From: Chrysogorgia sp. JL179-B06
Taxonomy: Eukaryota > Cnidaria > Anthozoa > Scleralcyonacea > Chrysogorgiidae
DNA: 64,000 bases
Assembly: GCA_035772405.1 (NCBI GenBank)
Contig: JAYKKM010000221.1
Coordinates: 1,601,001-1,665,000 of the forward strand
Direction of reading: 5' to 3'
The position numbers were made by a program, and so were the translations under genes. This document shows positions 1-8,283 of this stretch, piece after piece. The notes under the pieces are model-generated. The model was given only the letters and a program-made list of their open reading frames with translations, was not told where the DNA came from and did not search any database. Within the stretch, counting starts at the first letter, position 1; every line of letters starts with the position of its first letter.

Positions 1-1017
1 ACCAGCGCGCTCTCGCCCTTCGTCAGGCGTGAGATCAGTTTGGTTAGCTTTTTTATCAAGCTTTGCCAATCTCCCACTCGTCTCATCTATCGTCTCTTGA
101 AAGTGGTCTACCTGCGCTTGCAACGCACCATCGTCACCTGTTCTTGACTCAGGCACCACACTATCGCTTGGATTAACCACACCACTCAGATCACGGTTCT
201 CGTCTGGTGATAACCCAGGTATGTCGACATAGCCCACTTTTGTCTCAATTACTGGGAGGTCGTCTGAGGCCACTTCTGTTGTGACAACTGTTGTTTCTGC
301 ATTCTCAGGGATTTGACTAACTAACTTTTTGAACTGCTCAATCGCATTTTTACTACTCGCGTCTTTACTGTAGATCAAACCTTTTTTCCCAGGTTTTAGA
401 ATTAGTTTGGGTTTTCCATATTTACCGTCTTTGTTTACCGGTTTGAAAAGAATAGCCCCCGAGTCCGTAACCTGCGACCTGTTGACTATTTTCCTTGACG
501 CGTCGTCTTGACCGAGTGCCTTTTTGCTTAATTTACGTATTTTCTTGTTTATTAGCTTGATTCTTTTTACGTTGTTTTCTGTTAGCTTTTTGTTGGATGC
601 TTTTAGCTCGCCCAGCCTTCTCTCAATTTCTTTCTCCTCTTCAAAAGCTATACTAAAACTCTCGTCATTGACATCACCATATGACTCCTGCTCAACAAAC
701 TCCACTGCAGGGACTTCTGTGTTGGTTCCCCTTATCGTCACCGTCTTACCATCATCAGTATCAATAAATGACGTCTCTTTTTGCCCACCTCGCCTCGCGT
801 CTAGCTCACTCAGTATCTTTCTCGCATAGTCTTGATAGTCGTTGTAATTAACACGAACGTCTTCCGGCATGTTGTCTTCAGTGTGCTTACCGTACATGCC
901 TTCAATAACGTCTTCAACATCGACGAGCGTCTTTTCTAATTGCTCATTACTCATGTCTTCGTACTTATTGAGGGTTTCCATCTCGATCTCGTCAAAAACT
1001 TCCCCACCTTCAGCCAT
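1..1017 (-). CDS. Polinton membrane protein, long paralog (3'-truncated by window edge)
   Basis: Open frame from an ATG at 1017 running off the left edge, 339 codons visible. The start (MAEGG, then an acidic stretch ending in EIEME) matches the intact 487-residue protein at 30447..31910 in copy B, so about 150 residues including the hydrophobic C-terminal membrane domain should lie outside the window. The visible part is charged, rich in Lys/Glu, with predicted helical segments and a conserved YVDIPGLSPDENR-type stretch shared with the shorter paralog at 1077..2024. It is separated from that paralog by 59 bp that resemble the 3' end of the integrase gene, a footprint of tandem duplication. 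Function unknown; a virion membrane or internal structural role is inference. Confidence 0.8.
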   Translation of the reverse strand, partial: MAEGGEVFDEIEMETLNKYEDMSNEQLEKTLVDVEDVIEGMYGKHTEDNMPEDVRVNYNDYQDYARKILSELDARRGGQKETSFIDTDDGKTVTIRGTNTEVPAVEFVEQESYGDVNDESFSIAFEEEKEIERRLGELKASNKKLTENNVKRIKLINKKIRKLSKKALGQDDASRKIVNRSQVTDSGAILFKPVNKDGKYGKPKLILKPGKKGLIYSKDASSKNAIEQFKKLVSQIPENAETTVVTTEVASDDLPVIETKVGYVDIPGLSPDENRDLSGVVNPSDSVVPESRTGDDGALQAQVDHFQETIDETSGRLAKLDKKANQTDLTPDEGRERAG

Positions 1018-1076
1018 ATTACATTAGCTCACATTTTGAATATCGCTTTCTGACTCCTACGAATCACATTTTCTCT

Positions 1077-2024
1077 CTAGTTTAAATAATTATACGCAAG
1101 CCACGCGAATGTCACCGCAAACACCCACAGATTTTGAGCTAACCAGGCAAGACCCCTTGCGCCTACCACCAGCGCGTCGTAAACTAAGTTAGCTAATCCA
1201 ACAGCCCATGGACCCATCTTCGTTATCGCGTTCTTAACAGCCTGTGCGAGCGACCTCGTGACCATAGCGCCTTTCATAACGTTAGTCCTCCCAGCGATAA
1301 TAATGGTTGTCATAATCGCAGCTACTGAAATCGCTAAAGCACTCATCCCAACCATATTTTCTCTAACCCATTTCTTGAACTTCTGCAACCTGTCAATGTC
1401 GACTTCCTGCTGCTCTCTAACTTCCTCCATTTCTCGCTGTTCAATAACCATATCTCTAGCCCGTCTAAGTCCAATCATTCTTTCAGCTAGATCGATGAAC
1501 TCTTCATTCTCTGCGATCGTGAGGTCCTCTCTATCAAGCTCTACTATTTTTTTGCTCGCTTCATTTATCGAGTCTTGAAAATGGTCTGCTTGTATTTGCA
1601 ATGTGCCAGTGTCGCCTATTCTCGACTCAGACATCGCGTTCTCACCTGGATTGAGCATGCTATTCAGCTCGCGGTTCTCGATTGGTGTTAGTCCAGGTAT
1701 GTCGACGTACTCTGCGTGTGTGGTGTCTAACAATGGCGCACTCCCCGCGACGTCTTCACGATCTCTTACGATGTCATTAACCTGCGTTGCAATATCGTTA
1801 AAATCCTCCTTCATGTGTTGACGAAATCTTACATCACGTTCACGCCTCAGTCCACTCTCCACTCTAATTAGTCTAATTTTCTCATCGACTGTGACGTTTG
1901 GATCGTTCCGAGATAGTTCGCGATCTTGAGTGGCTCTTTCAAGACTGTACTTTAGTTCGTCGTCACTCATATCTTTGTATTCGTCAGATCTCTCCACAAG
2001 GTCGTCGAAGCCACCTTCAGCCAT
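1077..2024 (-). CDS. Polinton membrane protein, short paralog
   Basis: A 315-residue protein. The first 215 or so residues are highly charged and coiled-coil-like (repeated Glu/Arg heptads near residues 150-215). The last 95 residues are a hydrophobic domain with probably three membrane segments (around residues 228-245, 270-287 and 292-312). That C-terminal domain, including the motif MGPWAVGLANLVY, is nearly identical in the neighbouring long paralog and in the copy B homologs. The ATG lies 6 bp after the integrase stop, so the genes are probably co-transcribed. No enzymatic motif is visible. I infer a virion-associated or membrane-remodelling protein; the family is recurrent beside integrase in cnidarian-type Polintons as far as I recall, but unnamed. 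Confidence 0.85.
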   Translation of the reverse strand: MAEGGFDDLVERSDEYKDMSDDELKYSLERATQDRELSRNDPNVTVDEKIRLIRVESGLRRERDVRFRQHMKEDFNDIATQVNDIVRDREDVAGSAPLLDTTHAEYVDIPGLTPIENRELNSMLNPGENAMSESRIGDTGTLQIQADHFQDSINEASKKIVELDREDLTIAENEEFIDLAERMIGLRRARDMVIEQREMEEVREQQEVDIDRLQKFKKWVRENMVGMSALAISVAAIMTTIIIAGRTNVMKGAMVTRSLAQAVKNAITKMGPWAVGLANLVYDALVVGARGLAWLAQNLWVFAVTFAWLAYNYLN

Positions 2025-2030
2025 ATTACA

Positions 2031-3134
2031 CTAGCTCACATTTTGAATATCGCTTTCTGGTATCCACGAATTATGTTTGCTCTCGTAACCCAACCATTTG
2101 ACCAGCGCCATCTTCTTCCCTCTGACTTTCTTTCTTTTCAACACCTTTTCAACTCTGTACACATCGTCGCCAGGTTTCTTATTGACTAGCGATAATTCCT
2201 GTTCATAAAATTTACCAATAATCTGTTCACCGGCGTGATCCTCAATTTCGTACACGTTCGGATCACCGCGAATAACTTTCACCACTTTAAACAGCTCCTC
2301 AGTGAAGTTGGCTTCATAGCCCTTTGTGAACACGCTCTTGTACTTACTAATTCTCACTGACTCGCCAACTCTAAACTTTGGCAATGGATTGTCTGCAAAT
2401 TGGTGACCAAACAAAGTGGTCCACACTTCGCCTTCGTTTGACTTATCGACATCCTTCGGCTTCATCATAATACTGCGGTTCACATTGCTATTGTAATTGC
2501 TTACAAACTGGCCCAAAGCGTCAATCCATTTGTACGTCCCGCGGTTATAAAAGTACTTCCACATAATGCTCTTCAGACTTCTATTAAAACGCTCGACAAC
2601 AGCAGCCTTTTTATCGCTCTTAGTGCTGAAATATTCAACACCATGTTCTTTCAACAAACTTCTCACCCCAACGTTGTAGAACTCAAGTCCATCATCAAAT
2701 TGCGCTAACTTAGGCGTGGTTCCAAACCGATCTTTAAAGTCGTTCAACAATTTTCCAACAGCCTTAGTCATGTTCTTAGTGTCTTTTCTATAAACTGCAA
2801 TGCCAAAAGCGTATCTACTCAATATTTCAATGCCTGTCAATATCCAATAATACCCCTTGTTCTGTTTTGAGTACTTACTCATGTCCACTAAATCCATTTG
2901 GAGCTCTTCACCAAGAAACCCAACAAAAGTCGCACGAAACTTGTGTCTTCTCACAATAGGTTTGTACCTAGTGTAAGTGTCCTGCGCTGTCAACCATTCT
3001 TTCACTGTTTTTCTAGTTACTTTCAATCCGTCTCCCAACGCACTTTGATACAACCTCTCTGCACCACTGTACCCTGTCTTAGGATTATAGTAAATGTCTC
3101 TCAACCCCTGCTCTGTTTCCACACCAAGCTCCAT
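2031..3134 (-). CDS. INT: Polinton integrase, retroviral-type DDE with chromodomain
   Basis: Catalyses insertion of the excised or replicated element into nuclear DNA. The 367-residue protein has an rve catalytic core: first Asp around residue 81 in QMDLVDMS, second Asp near 147 in the FDDGLEF motif, Glu near 181 in VVERFNRSLK. The C-terminal 45 residues form a chromodomain (YRVEKVLKRK, ALVKWLGY, NSWIPESDI) that may target modified histones. The N-terminal part contains a DIYYNPKTG motif shared with the integrase of element C. I place the start at the ATG at 3134, matching MEE in element C, not at a GTG three codons upstream. It is 5 bp from the penton-like gene and 6 bp from the membrane-protein gene, all on one strand. 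Confidence 0.95.
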   Translation of the reverse strand: MELGVETEQGLRDIYYNPKTGYSGAERLYQSALGDGLKVTRKTVKEWLTAQDTYTRYKPIVRRHKFRATFVGFLGEELQMDLVDMSKYSKQNKGYYWILTGIEILSRYAFGIAVYRKDTKNMTKAVGKLLNDFKDRFGTTPKLAQFDDGLEFYNVGVRSLLKEHGVEYFSTKSDKKAAVVERFNRSLKSIMWKYFYNRGTYKWIDALGQFVSNYNSNVNRSIMMKPKDVDKSNEGEVWTTLFGHQFADNPLPKFRVGESVRISKYKSVFTKGYEANFTEELFKVVKVIRGDPNVYEIEDHAGEQIIGKFYEQELSLVNKKPGDDVYRVEKVLKRKKVRGKKMALVKWLGYESKHNSWIPESDIQNVS

Positions 3135-3139
3135 ATAAT

Positions 3140-3841
3140 TCACACAATATACAGTTCCAATAACACCGCGCCAATTTCGAGACCACCATTATTTGGTTTG
3201 ACGCGAAACGTCATACTTGAGTAAACACCTTTTTTAATGCCCACCTTTGACTCAATGTCTACATGGCGTTGCACTGACCCTTTCAATGACTGTTCGGTAG
3301 GTATTGGCAACGTTGTGATCACATCGCTACGCTTCCCATCAATACCCACGTCGCTCTCCGTCTCAACAACGTCACACGAGACTTCTATGTACTTCAGGCC
3401 TCTATACATGTCGACCTCGTTTGGGCTAGTGTGCCACTGTGAGTCATTCTGAATCACCTCACCCTTCGCGAAACCAAGTAGAGGCCCAAGGGTGTCTAAC
3501 ACAGCTGAACTACTAACCTTGACCCTACATTTGCCTGTGGGCACTAGTTTCTCTATCTCAAGATCCACCTTAAGCTCGCTAGACTCGTGTTTCAAGACTT
3601 TGACCAATGCGTCGAAGCTAAAGTACCCTTCACCCACTTTAATCTTTTTAAAAGAGCCAACCCTAGAGTTATCCAGCGTGAAGACCTGAATGCTGTCGTC
3701 GTTTGTTGTGTTATGGTAGTCCCAAAACACAGTGGCTGTCTTGACCACAATGTACGGGTTATCGTGTATGACCATCATCGCGTTGTCAAAGGACACAACT
3801 TTTTCCGCACCTTCAATGAGTACCGTCAACTTTCGCGTCAT
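3140..3841 (-). CDS. Penton-like minor capsid protein
   Basis: A 233-residue beta-rich protein, about the length of single-jelly-roll pentons of Polintons (the element C homolog has 250). Shared landmarks with the element C protein are a mid-protein LLGF/ALGF motif followed by a polar stretch, then a cluster of alternating beta strands ending in a hydrophobic strand (VLLELYIV here, IVTLHF there). The gene sits immediately upstream of integrase on the same strand, whereas in element C the penton follows integrase. I chose the ATG at 3841 (MTRKL) because only from here is the protein conserved and compact; an open frame extends further upstream but would overlap the divergent gene. The assignment is by fold-level resemblance, so it is moderate. 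Confidence 0.62.
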   Translation of the reverse strand: MTRKLTVLIEGAEKVVSFDNAMMVIHDNPYIVVKTATVFWDYHNTTNDDSIQVFTLDNSRVGSFKKIKVGEGYFSFDALVKVLKHESSELKVDLEIEKLVPTGKCRVKVSSSAVLDTLGPLLGFAKGEVIQNDSQWHTSPNEVDMYRGLKYIEVSCDVVETESDVGIDGKRSDVITTLPIPTEQSLKGSVQRHVDIESKVGIKKGVYSSMTFRVKPNNGGLEIGAVLLELYIV

Positions 3842-3862
3842 GTATAACATACAGTATATTAT
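3842..3862. promoter_or_regulatory. 21-bp divergent start region
   Basis: Only 21 bp of AT-rich, near-palindromic DNA (TATAACATACAGTATATTAT) separate the ATGs of the penton-like gene (minus) and the 495-residue protein (plus). The same spacing and palindromic character are kept in copy B at 27600..27620. Transcripts must start within this patch or inside the opposing coding sequence, so it is likely a compact bidirectional promoter with TATA-like elements on both strands. Regulation is inferred, not shown. Confidence 0.45.
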
Positions 3863-5350
3863 ATGCAGAAAGCCCTTCATGACTACTATGGGAAGTACTA
3901 CAAGCGTGCGATGGCTAACACATCGAAGGCTGCACACGACGCAAAGGCAGACCTCATCAAAAAGTACCCCCACGCCACTTTAAGCAAGTTTGAGTTCTAT
4001 CCAAATATTTTGCAAGATGGTAAGATCATGAGTGTCGACATATATTTCAGAAACAATGACATCCTCAGCACGGACATAACCAGCACAACTTTCAAAAATG
4101 ATAAAAACATGTGGAAGTGGCTACACAATAGTAAGTTCCCAATAATATGGCAAGGTGGTGGGACTATCCAACCACTGCCAAAAGGTCGTAAGAACCACTG
4201 GGGGCTTTGGGATGGTTACCCAACAGAAAATGTGTTAAATTATCCAGTGAATAACTTTAAAGTTTTCGTTAACCAAAATAGTTACTTCATGTCAAAGCTA
4301 CCAGTCTTACGAATCACCACGTCAAAGACAAAATCAGAGTGGGATGACAGCGAATCTTACTATCGCGTTGTGTTTGCGACGTATTGTGCGAGTTTCTGTT
4401 GTGGGGTGTCATTGCAACATTTATCAGTGTCACAAGAAGTCCACCCTGTGGTCACAAGTGTGATGAGATTTCATTTGTACTTCACCATTAGAAGACTTCT
4501 GAGAAGAATGGAGGGTGGTGAGACCATGAGATCAATAAGTAGAGAATTCAACGCTTCTGAATTGTATGGTAAGATTTCCAAGATCCCCAGAAGGCACTAC
4601 TACCAGAATAAAGTCCTGAGCGATGGCACTTTAGGCGAATCCAGAGTCTTCACACTCAACGACATCCATAACGATTACAGACGATACGTCGCGCGATTGT
4701 CAGACGGCTTCACCAACATTGGACTGCAATATCTAAATCAGAGCATAGAGTCCTTTGTGTACTCCACACTTGGTGCGCAAGCGAGAACACGTGTATCAGT
4801 CGTTGGTGGTTCTGCAGGGAGTCTAGAAACCCAACAAGAATTCCGAAAGTTGTTTTCTGACAGCGTTATTCAGTATGACGTATCGACATGGATTCTCAAC
4901 ATGAATAAATCGATTAGAGACACCAACGTTGTCCAAAATCTTGCAGTGTCACCAAGTACATGGTTAATGCCGAGTAACCTAGTGATACTCAAGAATAAAA
5001 TCGCCGGGTACAACAACTTATTAAAGATTGCCACAGAGTCCATGAAATTTGGAGTGAACACTCGCTTGAATGCAACAACACCGACGACTGTGGCTAAAAA
5101 AGCCCACCAAGAAAATGTGGTGACTAACTTAGTAGCGCCAACGACTGTGAAGAAAAAAGCTCACCAAGAAAGTGTGGTGGTGGTACCAACGACTGTGGCT
5201 AAAAAAGTTTACCAAGAAAATGTGACACCACTTCCTGTGAGAAAAACAGTGGCCACCACCACAAGCGAGTCAGACACGACAACGCTAGCGATAATCTTAG
5301 GGTTCTCAGCAGCCTCTGGTTATCTGCTAACCAAATACACCTTCAGGTAG
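3863..5350 (+). CDS. Large unknown Polinton protein with C-terminal membrane anchor
   Basis: I do not recognise this 495-residue protein. Residues 1-400 form a globular mixed domain with no catalytic signature I can name (landmarks CASFCCGVSLQHLS near 172-185, Cys-rich, and VVGGSAGSLETQQEF near 313-327). Residues 405-465 contain three copies of a threonine/lysine-rich repeat with core TTVAKKAHQE, and a single transmembrane segment follows (residues 473-490). Copy B has only one repeat, so this linker is expanding or contracting. Two bases separate it from the fibre-like gene downstream. A surface-exposed stalked virion protein anchored at its C-terminus is a possible reading, purely inferential. 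Confidence 0.8.
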   Translation: MQKALHDYYGKYYKRAMANTSKAAHDAKADLIKKYPHATLSKFEFYPNILQDGKIMSVDIYFRNNDILSTDITSTTFKNDKNMWKWLHNSKFPIIWQGGGTIQPLPKGRKNHWGLWDGYPTENVLNYPVNNFKVFVNQNSYFMSKLPVLRITTSKTKSEWDDSESYYRVVFATYCASFCCGVSLQHLSVSQEVHPVVTSVMRFHLYFTIRRLLRRMEGGETMRSISREFNASELYGKISKIPRRHYYQNKVLSDGTLGESRVFTLNDIHNDYRRYVARLSDGFTNIGLQYLNQSIESFVYSTLGAQARTRVSVVGGSAGSLETQQEFRKLFSDSVIQYDVSTWILNMNKSIRDTNVVQNLAVSPSTWLMPSNLVILKNKIAGYNNLLKIATESMKFGVNTRLNATTPTTVAKKAHQENVVTNLVAPTTVKKKAHQESVVVVPTTVAKKVYQENVTPLPVRKTVATTTSESDTTTLAIILGFSAASGYLLTKYTFR

Positions 5351-5352
5351 TA

Positions 5353-6303
5353 ATGAGTCTAAACTACGGGTATGAGTCTGACGACCCTCACGATAAAATA
5401 CTAAAGAGAACGAAAAGGCATCTGGACGAAGATCCTAAATTAAGCGCGACCGGTGGAAGGATGTCTGGAATAATAGACATGCAAGGCTCAGCGATAAAAA
5501 ACGTAGCAGACCCAGTCGATGACTCAGATGCCGCGAATAAAAGAACTCTAGAGCAATTGCTAGCGGGTTTCCTCAAGAGTCAGTCCTACAATGTTGTGCT
5601 CGACTTCAACGTTAGCACACACGCCTTGAAAAACGTGGAATTTCACACCAATGGTTCAAACAAAGTGAAAGCCATTGGTGAAACAAGCAAATTAGTGCAA
5701 AACAACCCGGCTTATGGTCCTATTGTCGGCATCAGCGGTGTGAGTCAAAGTTTTCTATCCCCTGTGTTAACACCAATCCCACTTGAGTCAGGTCTCCATT
5801 TTAATTGCCCGAGTATGCAATGGTGTGATCTCTCCATTTTTGTTGTAGTGAGGTTACCTACTCGCACCGCTGGATCAAATTGGGAGACAATTATATCAAA
5901 CGACGACGGTCAGTGGGATAAGTTCATAGGGTACAAGACTGGTATGACTAATGGACTCGCGTATGGTGGTAGCATCCCAGCGATGGAGAGCATATGCACT
6001 ATTCCGAGTAGCATTGACATAAGTAAAATGCATATGATATCAATACACTGGCAAATGGACAATTCACACGTCAGAGTCAACAACGTTAAGTCAACCGATT
6101 CAGACTTCGTAGCGAATATGGGAAAGATAGGCACACCCTATGGAACAATTTTTGGAATACATCGACCAAGAATACCACTCGCACCCTATGCATACCCATC
6201 GTTGATAGAGTTCTACGGTGTGAAAATTGTGAGTGGCTACATGACGAACCGAGACATCATAATCATGGGTGGAGAAATGATGAAGGAATATGGTGTAAAG
6301 TAA
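5353..6303 (+). CDS. Fibre/spike-like protein with tail-collar motif and lectin-like domain
   Basis: This 316-residue protein carries near residues 33-65 a motif of the form GGxMSGIIDMQGSAIKNVADP followed by DDSDAANKR. That pattern is known from phage tail fibres and other trimeric viral spikes, where it precedes receptor-binding heads. The remaining 200 residues are beta-rich with Trp/Tyr/Gly clusters (WCDLSIFVVVRL, FIGYKTG, IEFYGVKI) that resemble a concanavalin/laminin-G type jelly roll. It lies between the unknown membrane-anchored protein and a 69-residue MGAC protein with 2 and 0 bp gaps, in a single plus-strand block. Copy B is intact at 25259..26212 with the main divergence just after the collar motif. 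I infer a receptor-binding fibre of the putative virion. Confidence 0.6.
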   Translation: MSLNYGYESDDPHDKILKRTKRHLDEDPKLSATGGRMSGIIDMQGSAIKNVADPVDDSDAANKRTLEQLLAGFLKSQSYNVVLDFNVSTHALKNVEFHTNGSNKVKAIGETSKLVQNNPAYGPIVGISGVSQSFLSPVLTPIPLESGLHFNCPSMQWCDLSIFVVVRLPTRTAGSNWETIISNDDGQWDKFIGYKTGMTNGLAYGGSIPAMESICTIPSSIDISKMHMISIHWQMDNSHVRVNNVKSTDSDFVANMGKIGTPYGTIFGIHRPRIPLAPYAYPSLIEFYGVKIVSGYMTNRDIIIMGGEMMKEYGVK

Positions 6304-6513
6304 ATGGGAGCATGTTTTTCGAGACCCCACGAAATATATAAAATAAATAAAACGACTGACCACATGTTCAAAGCTGGTGGGTCATTTGGTCGCGGTGACA
6401 TAACTCTCGAGCTCCACGCTGAGATTGGTATGAGGTCTAAAAAGACTTACGGCAAACCTATTATGTTACCTGCAGAGTCAGACAAAGTAGGAGTGGTAGG
6501 AGACGTGACCTAA
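6304..6513 (+). CDS. Small putative lipid-modified protein (MGAC N-terminus)
   Basis: A 69-residue protein starting directly after the fibre stop codon. The N-terminus MGACFS fits the eukaryotic N-myristoylation consensus (Gly2, Ser6), with Cys4 as a potential palmitoylation site. Copy B keeps it as MGACIS, so the motif is under constraint. The rest is polar with an EIYKINKTTDHM stretch and no membrane span. Known viral proteins with such N-termini often sit at the inner face of membranes; a membrane-associated virion or entry role is inferred. Confidence 0.7.
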   Translation: MGACFSRPHEIYKINKTTDHMFKAGGSFGRGDITLELHAEIGMRSKKTYGKPIMLPAESDKVGVVGDVT

Positions 6514-6521
6514 GTTATGTA

Positions 6522-6662
6522 ATGGGTTGGCTTAGAAAACTGGTTCGTAACATTAGAAACTTTTTCAGACGACGTAGAAAACTGAGGACTAATAAAACAC
6601 ACCTGCTGCATTGGTACACAACAAACCAGATCTATAAAAAACCTGGCACCTATGTCGAGTAG
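6522..6662 (+). CDS. 46-residue basic peptide (MGWLRK)
   Basis: Short open frame of 47 codons starting 8 bp after the previous gene. The peptide is strongly basic: MGWLRKLVRNIRNFF then RRRR, an amphipathic helix, followed by a Tyr/Lys-rich tail. Copy B conserves the same length and composition (24905..25045) with mostly conservative changes, which argues that it is real despite its size. It could be a small DNA-condensing or membrane-active virion peptide, comparable in character to small core peptides of adenoviruses, but homology cannot be claimed from this alone. Confidence 0.6.
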   Translation: MGWLRKLVRNIRNFFRRRRKLRTNKTHLLHWYTTNQIYKKPGTYVE

Positions 6663-6684
6663 TTTTTTTTGCGGTGCTATAGTA

Positions 6685-7446
6685 ATGACAACCAACTCAG
6701 TGCAATTATTCGATGGTCACCAAATCACGACGGTTAATCACAACGGTGAAATATGGTTCAAAGCGAAAGAGGTCGCGAGCGCTCTAGGTTATGCCCGACC
6801 AAAAGATGCGGTTAACGACCACGTCGAACCTGATTGTAAAATGAAGATAGAGCAGGCCTCGTTTATCAACGAACTTGGGGTCTACTCATTGACGTTCTCG
6901 AGTAAATTGGAGCGCGCGAAACACTTTGGAAGGTGGGTGCACTCGGAAGTCTTACCAAGCGTTAAAAAAAGTTTAGCCGACGTTGGTCTCAAACACAATC
7001 AATTCGTAATGATCACCGAGTTCGATCTTCACACGAAAGTCGTCGGTTTTCTTAGGAAATATTATCCAGAAGCTATTTTGATAGCCGCTTGTGGTGAGAA
7101 TCAAGACACCTCGAGTAAAAGAATAAATTCGTGGAAAAAAGGTTACCAACGTGGAACACCTGACTTGATTATTGCTAATGCAAACCGACAACACACCGGG
7201 CTTGTGATTGAGTTCAAGAATCCAGGTGGCACAGGCAAGACATCCAAAGAGCAGGAGTCTCTGTTGCTCAGATATAAATCCGCTGGTTATCTAACACTCT
7301 TGTGCGACTCGTACGACGACGCTATTACCACGGTAATAAAATATTTCTTTGACGTTGGGTTTCAGTGCTCTCAGTGTCTTCGTAAATTTAAAAATAAATC
7401 AGCGTTGAGCAACCATGAGAGACGCTATTGTAAAGAGACTTTTTAG
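6685..7446 (+). CDS. BRO-N domain fused to PD-(D/E)XK-like nuclease and C2H2 finger
   Basis: A 253-residue three-part protein. Residues 1-105 are a BRO-N domain (IWFKAKEVASALGY, then a WVHSEVLPS motif), a DNA-binding module common in large DNA viruses and phages. Residues 120-215 look like a PD-(D/E)XK nuclease of VRR-NUC type: RGTPDLIIAN supplies the Asp and the following VIEFKNPGG supplies the ExK pair. Residues 227-249 are a C2H2 finger (CSQC, then HERRYC). The ATG at 6685 is conserved in copy B, whereas the upstream ATG at 6652 is not. The gene converges on the thymidine kinase gene across 238 bp. Probable role: DNA processing or host-gene interference during replication. Confidence 0.8.
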   Translation: MTTNSVQLFDGHQITTVNHNGEIWFKAKEVASALGYARPKDAVNDHVEPDCKMKIEQASFINELGVYSLTFSSKLERAKHFGRWVHSEVLPSVKKSLADVGLKHNQFVMITEFDLHTKVVGFLRKYYPEAILIAACGENQDTSSKRINSWKKGYQRGTPDLIIANANRQHTGLVIEFKNPGGTGKTSKEQESLLLRYKSAGYLTLLCDSYDDAITTVIKYFFDVGFQCSQCLRKFKNKSALSNHERRYCKETF

Positions 7447-7684
7447 ACAGCGAGTAATAAGTCGAATTAGCGCTCGTTCTCGTTGTTGAGACGACGTCTG
7501 AAGTGACAACTGCTCTAGCATTTTTTAAAGACGTTTTTAACTCAGTAAAAAATGTCTGCGAAACTTTCTCTATTTACTTCACAAACCTTCTGACCACTGT
7601 GTGAAAAAATGTTTCTACGGGAGACATTGGACGCTTCATGTGACCAATGTCTAAATTTAAAAAGTGGGGTATCCGAGAACACCC

Positions 7685-8254
7685 CTAATTTTGTGTGGAA
7701 GGATGATGACGTCTACACACTGCGCGATATTGCTCAGCACCACCAACGAATGATGGTCCTGGGTTGTATCTCCAATTGAATGGTGCTTCAACAGTTGTTC
7801 CGTAAGTGTCGCGACAAACGGCGCAATACGCTTTTAGAAATGTGATGTCGTCCGCTACTGGGAACAGTGTGTCGAGCTCACCAAGTCTTTTTAAATACTC
7901 TGTTGTTATGAGACCACAAATAATGACGTGAATGCCGGCTTTAATGTATTCACGGGTAACTGACAGATCAGAGTACCAATGGCCCTCATCAATGCCAATG
8001 ACGTCATAGTCAGCTATCTCGGAAGAACTCGGAAGGTTGGTGATTAACTTCGCAGGTAAACTGTCTGATCCGACAACGATATTCTGACGATGTGTGGAGA
8101 ACGTGTGGTCAGTTCGTCTAGTGTCACCTGCGTTGTTCATGTAAAGGACTTTGAGCCCTGATTTACTTAGCGTGACTAACCTGCGGAGAGTCTCCGTCGT
8201 TTTTCCTGCAAACATGGGACCAATCACGATTTCTAGTTTACCAACTTTCTTCAT
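7685..8254 (-). CDS. TK: Thymidine kinase, type II (TK1-like)
   Basis: Phosphorylates thymidine to dTMP for DNA synthesis. The 189-residue protein has a P-loop GPMFAGKTT near residues 12-20, a Walker-B-like IGIDEGHWY, and the C-terminal zinc site typical of TK1 enzymes (CAVC near residue 140 and CRRHH near 182) flanking the lasso loop with FNWRYNPGP. Length matches cellular and poxviral TK1. I prefer the ATG at 8254, which copy B also uses; an in-frame ATG at 8287 overlaps the upstream stop. It is cotranscribed with the zinc protein gene upstream. TK is not part of the standard Polinton gene set, so this looks like a captured gene. Confidence 0.9.
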   Translation of the reverse strand: MKKVGKLEIVIGPMFAGKTTETLRRLVTLSKSGLKVLYMNNAGDTRRTDHTFSTHRQNIVVGSDSLPAKLITNLPSSSEIADYDVIGIDEGHWYSDLSVTREYIKAGIHVIICGLITTEYLKRLGELDTLFPVADDITFLKAYCAVCRDTYGTTVEAPFNWRYNPGPSFVGGAEQYRAVCRRHHPSTQN

Positions 8255-8283
8255 GGTTACTATACCTTCGGAGAAATATGTTT

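Noticed and set aside
524..829. Plus-strand 101-residue open frame
   Set aside because: Antisense to the partial membrane-protein gene at 1..1017, Ser/Leu-rich shadow.
3140..3973. Longer N-terminus for the penton-like protein
   Set aside because: The extra codons overlap the divergent gene and the protein is conserved only from MTRKL at 3841.
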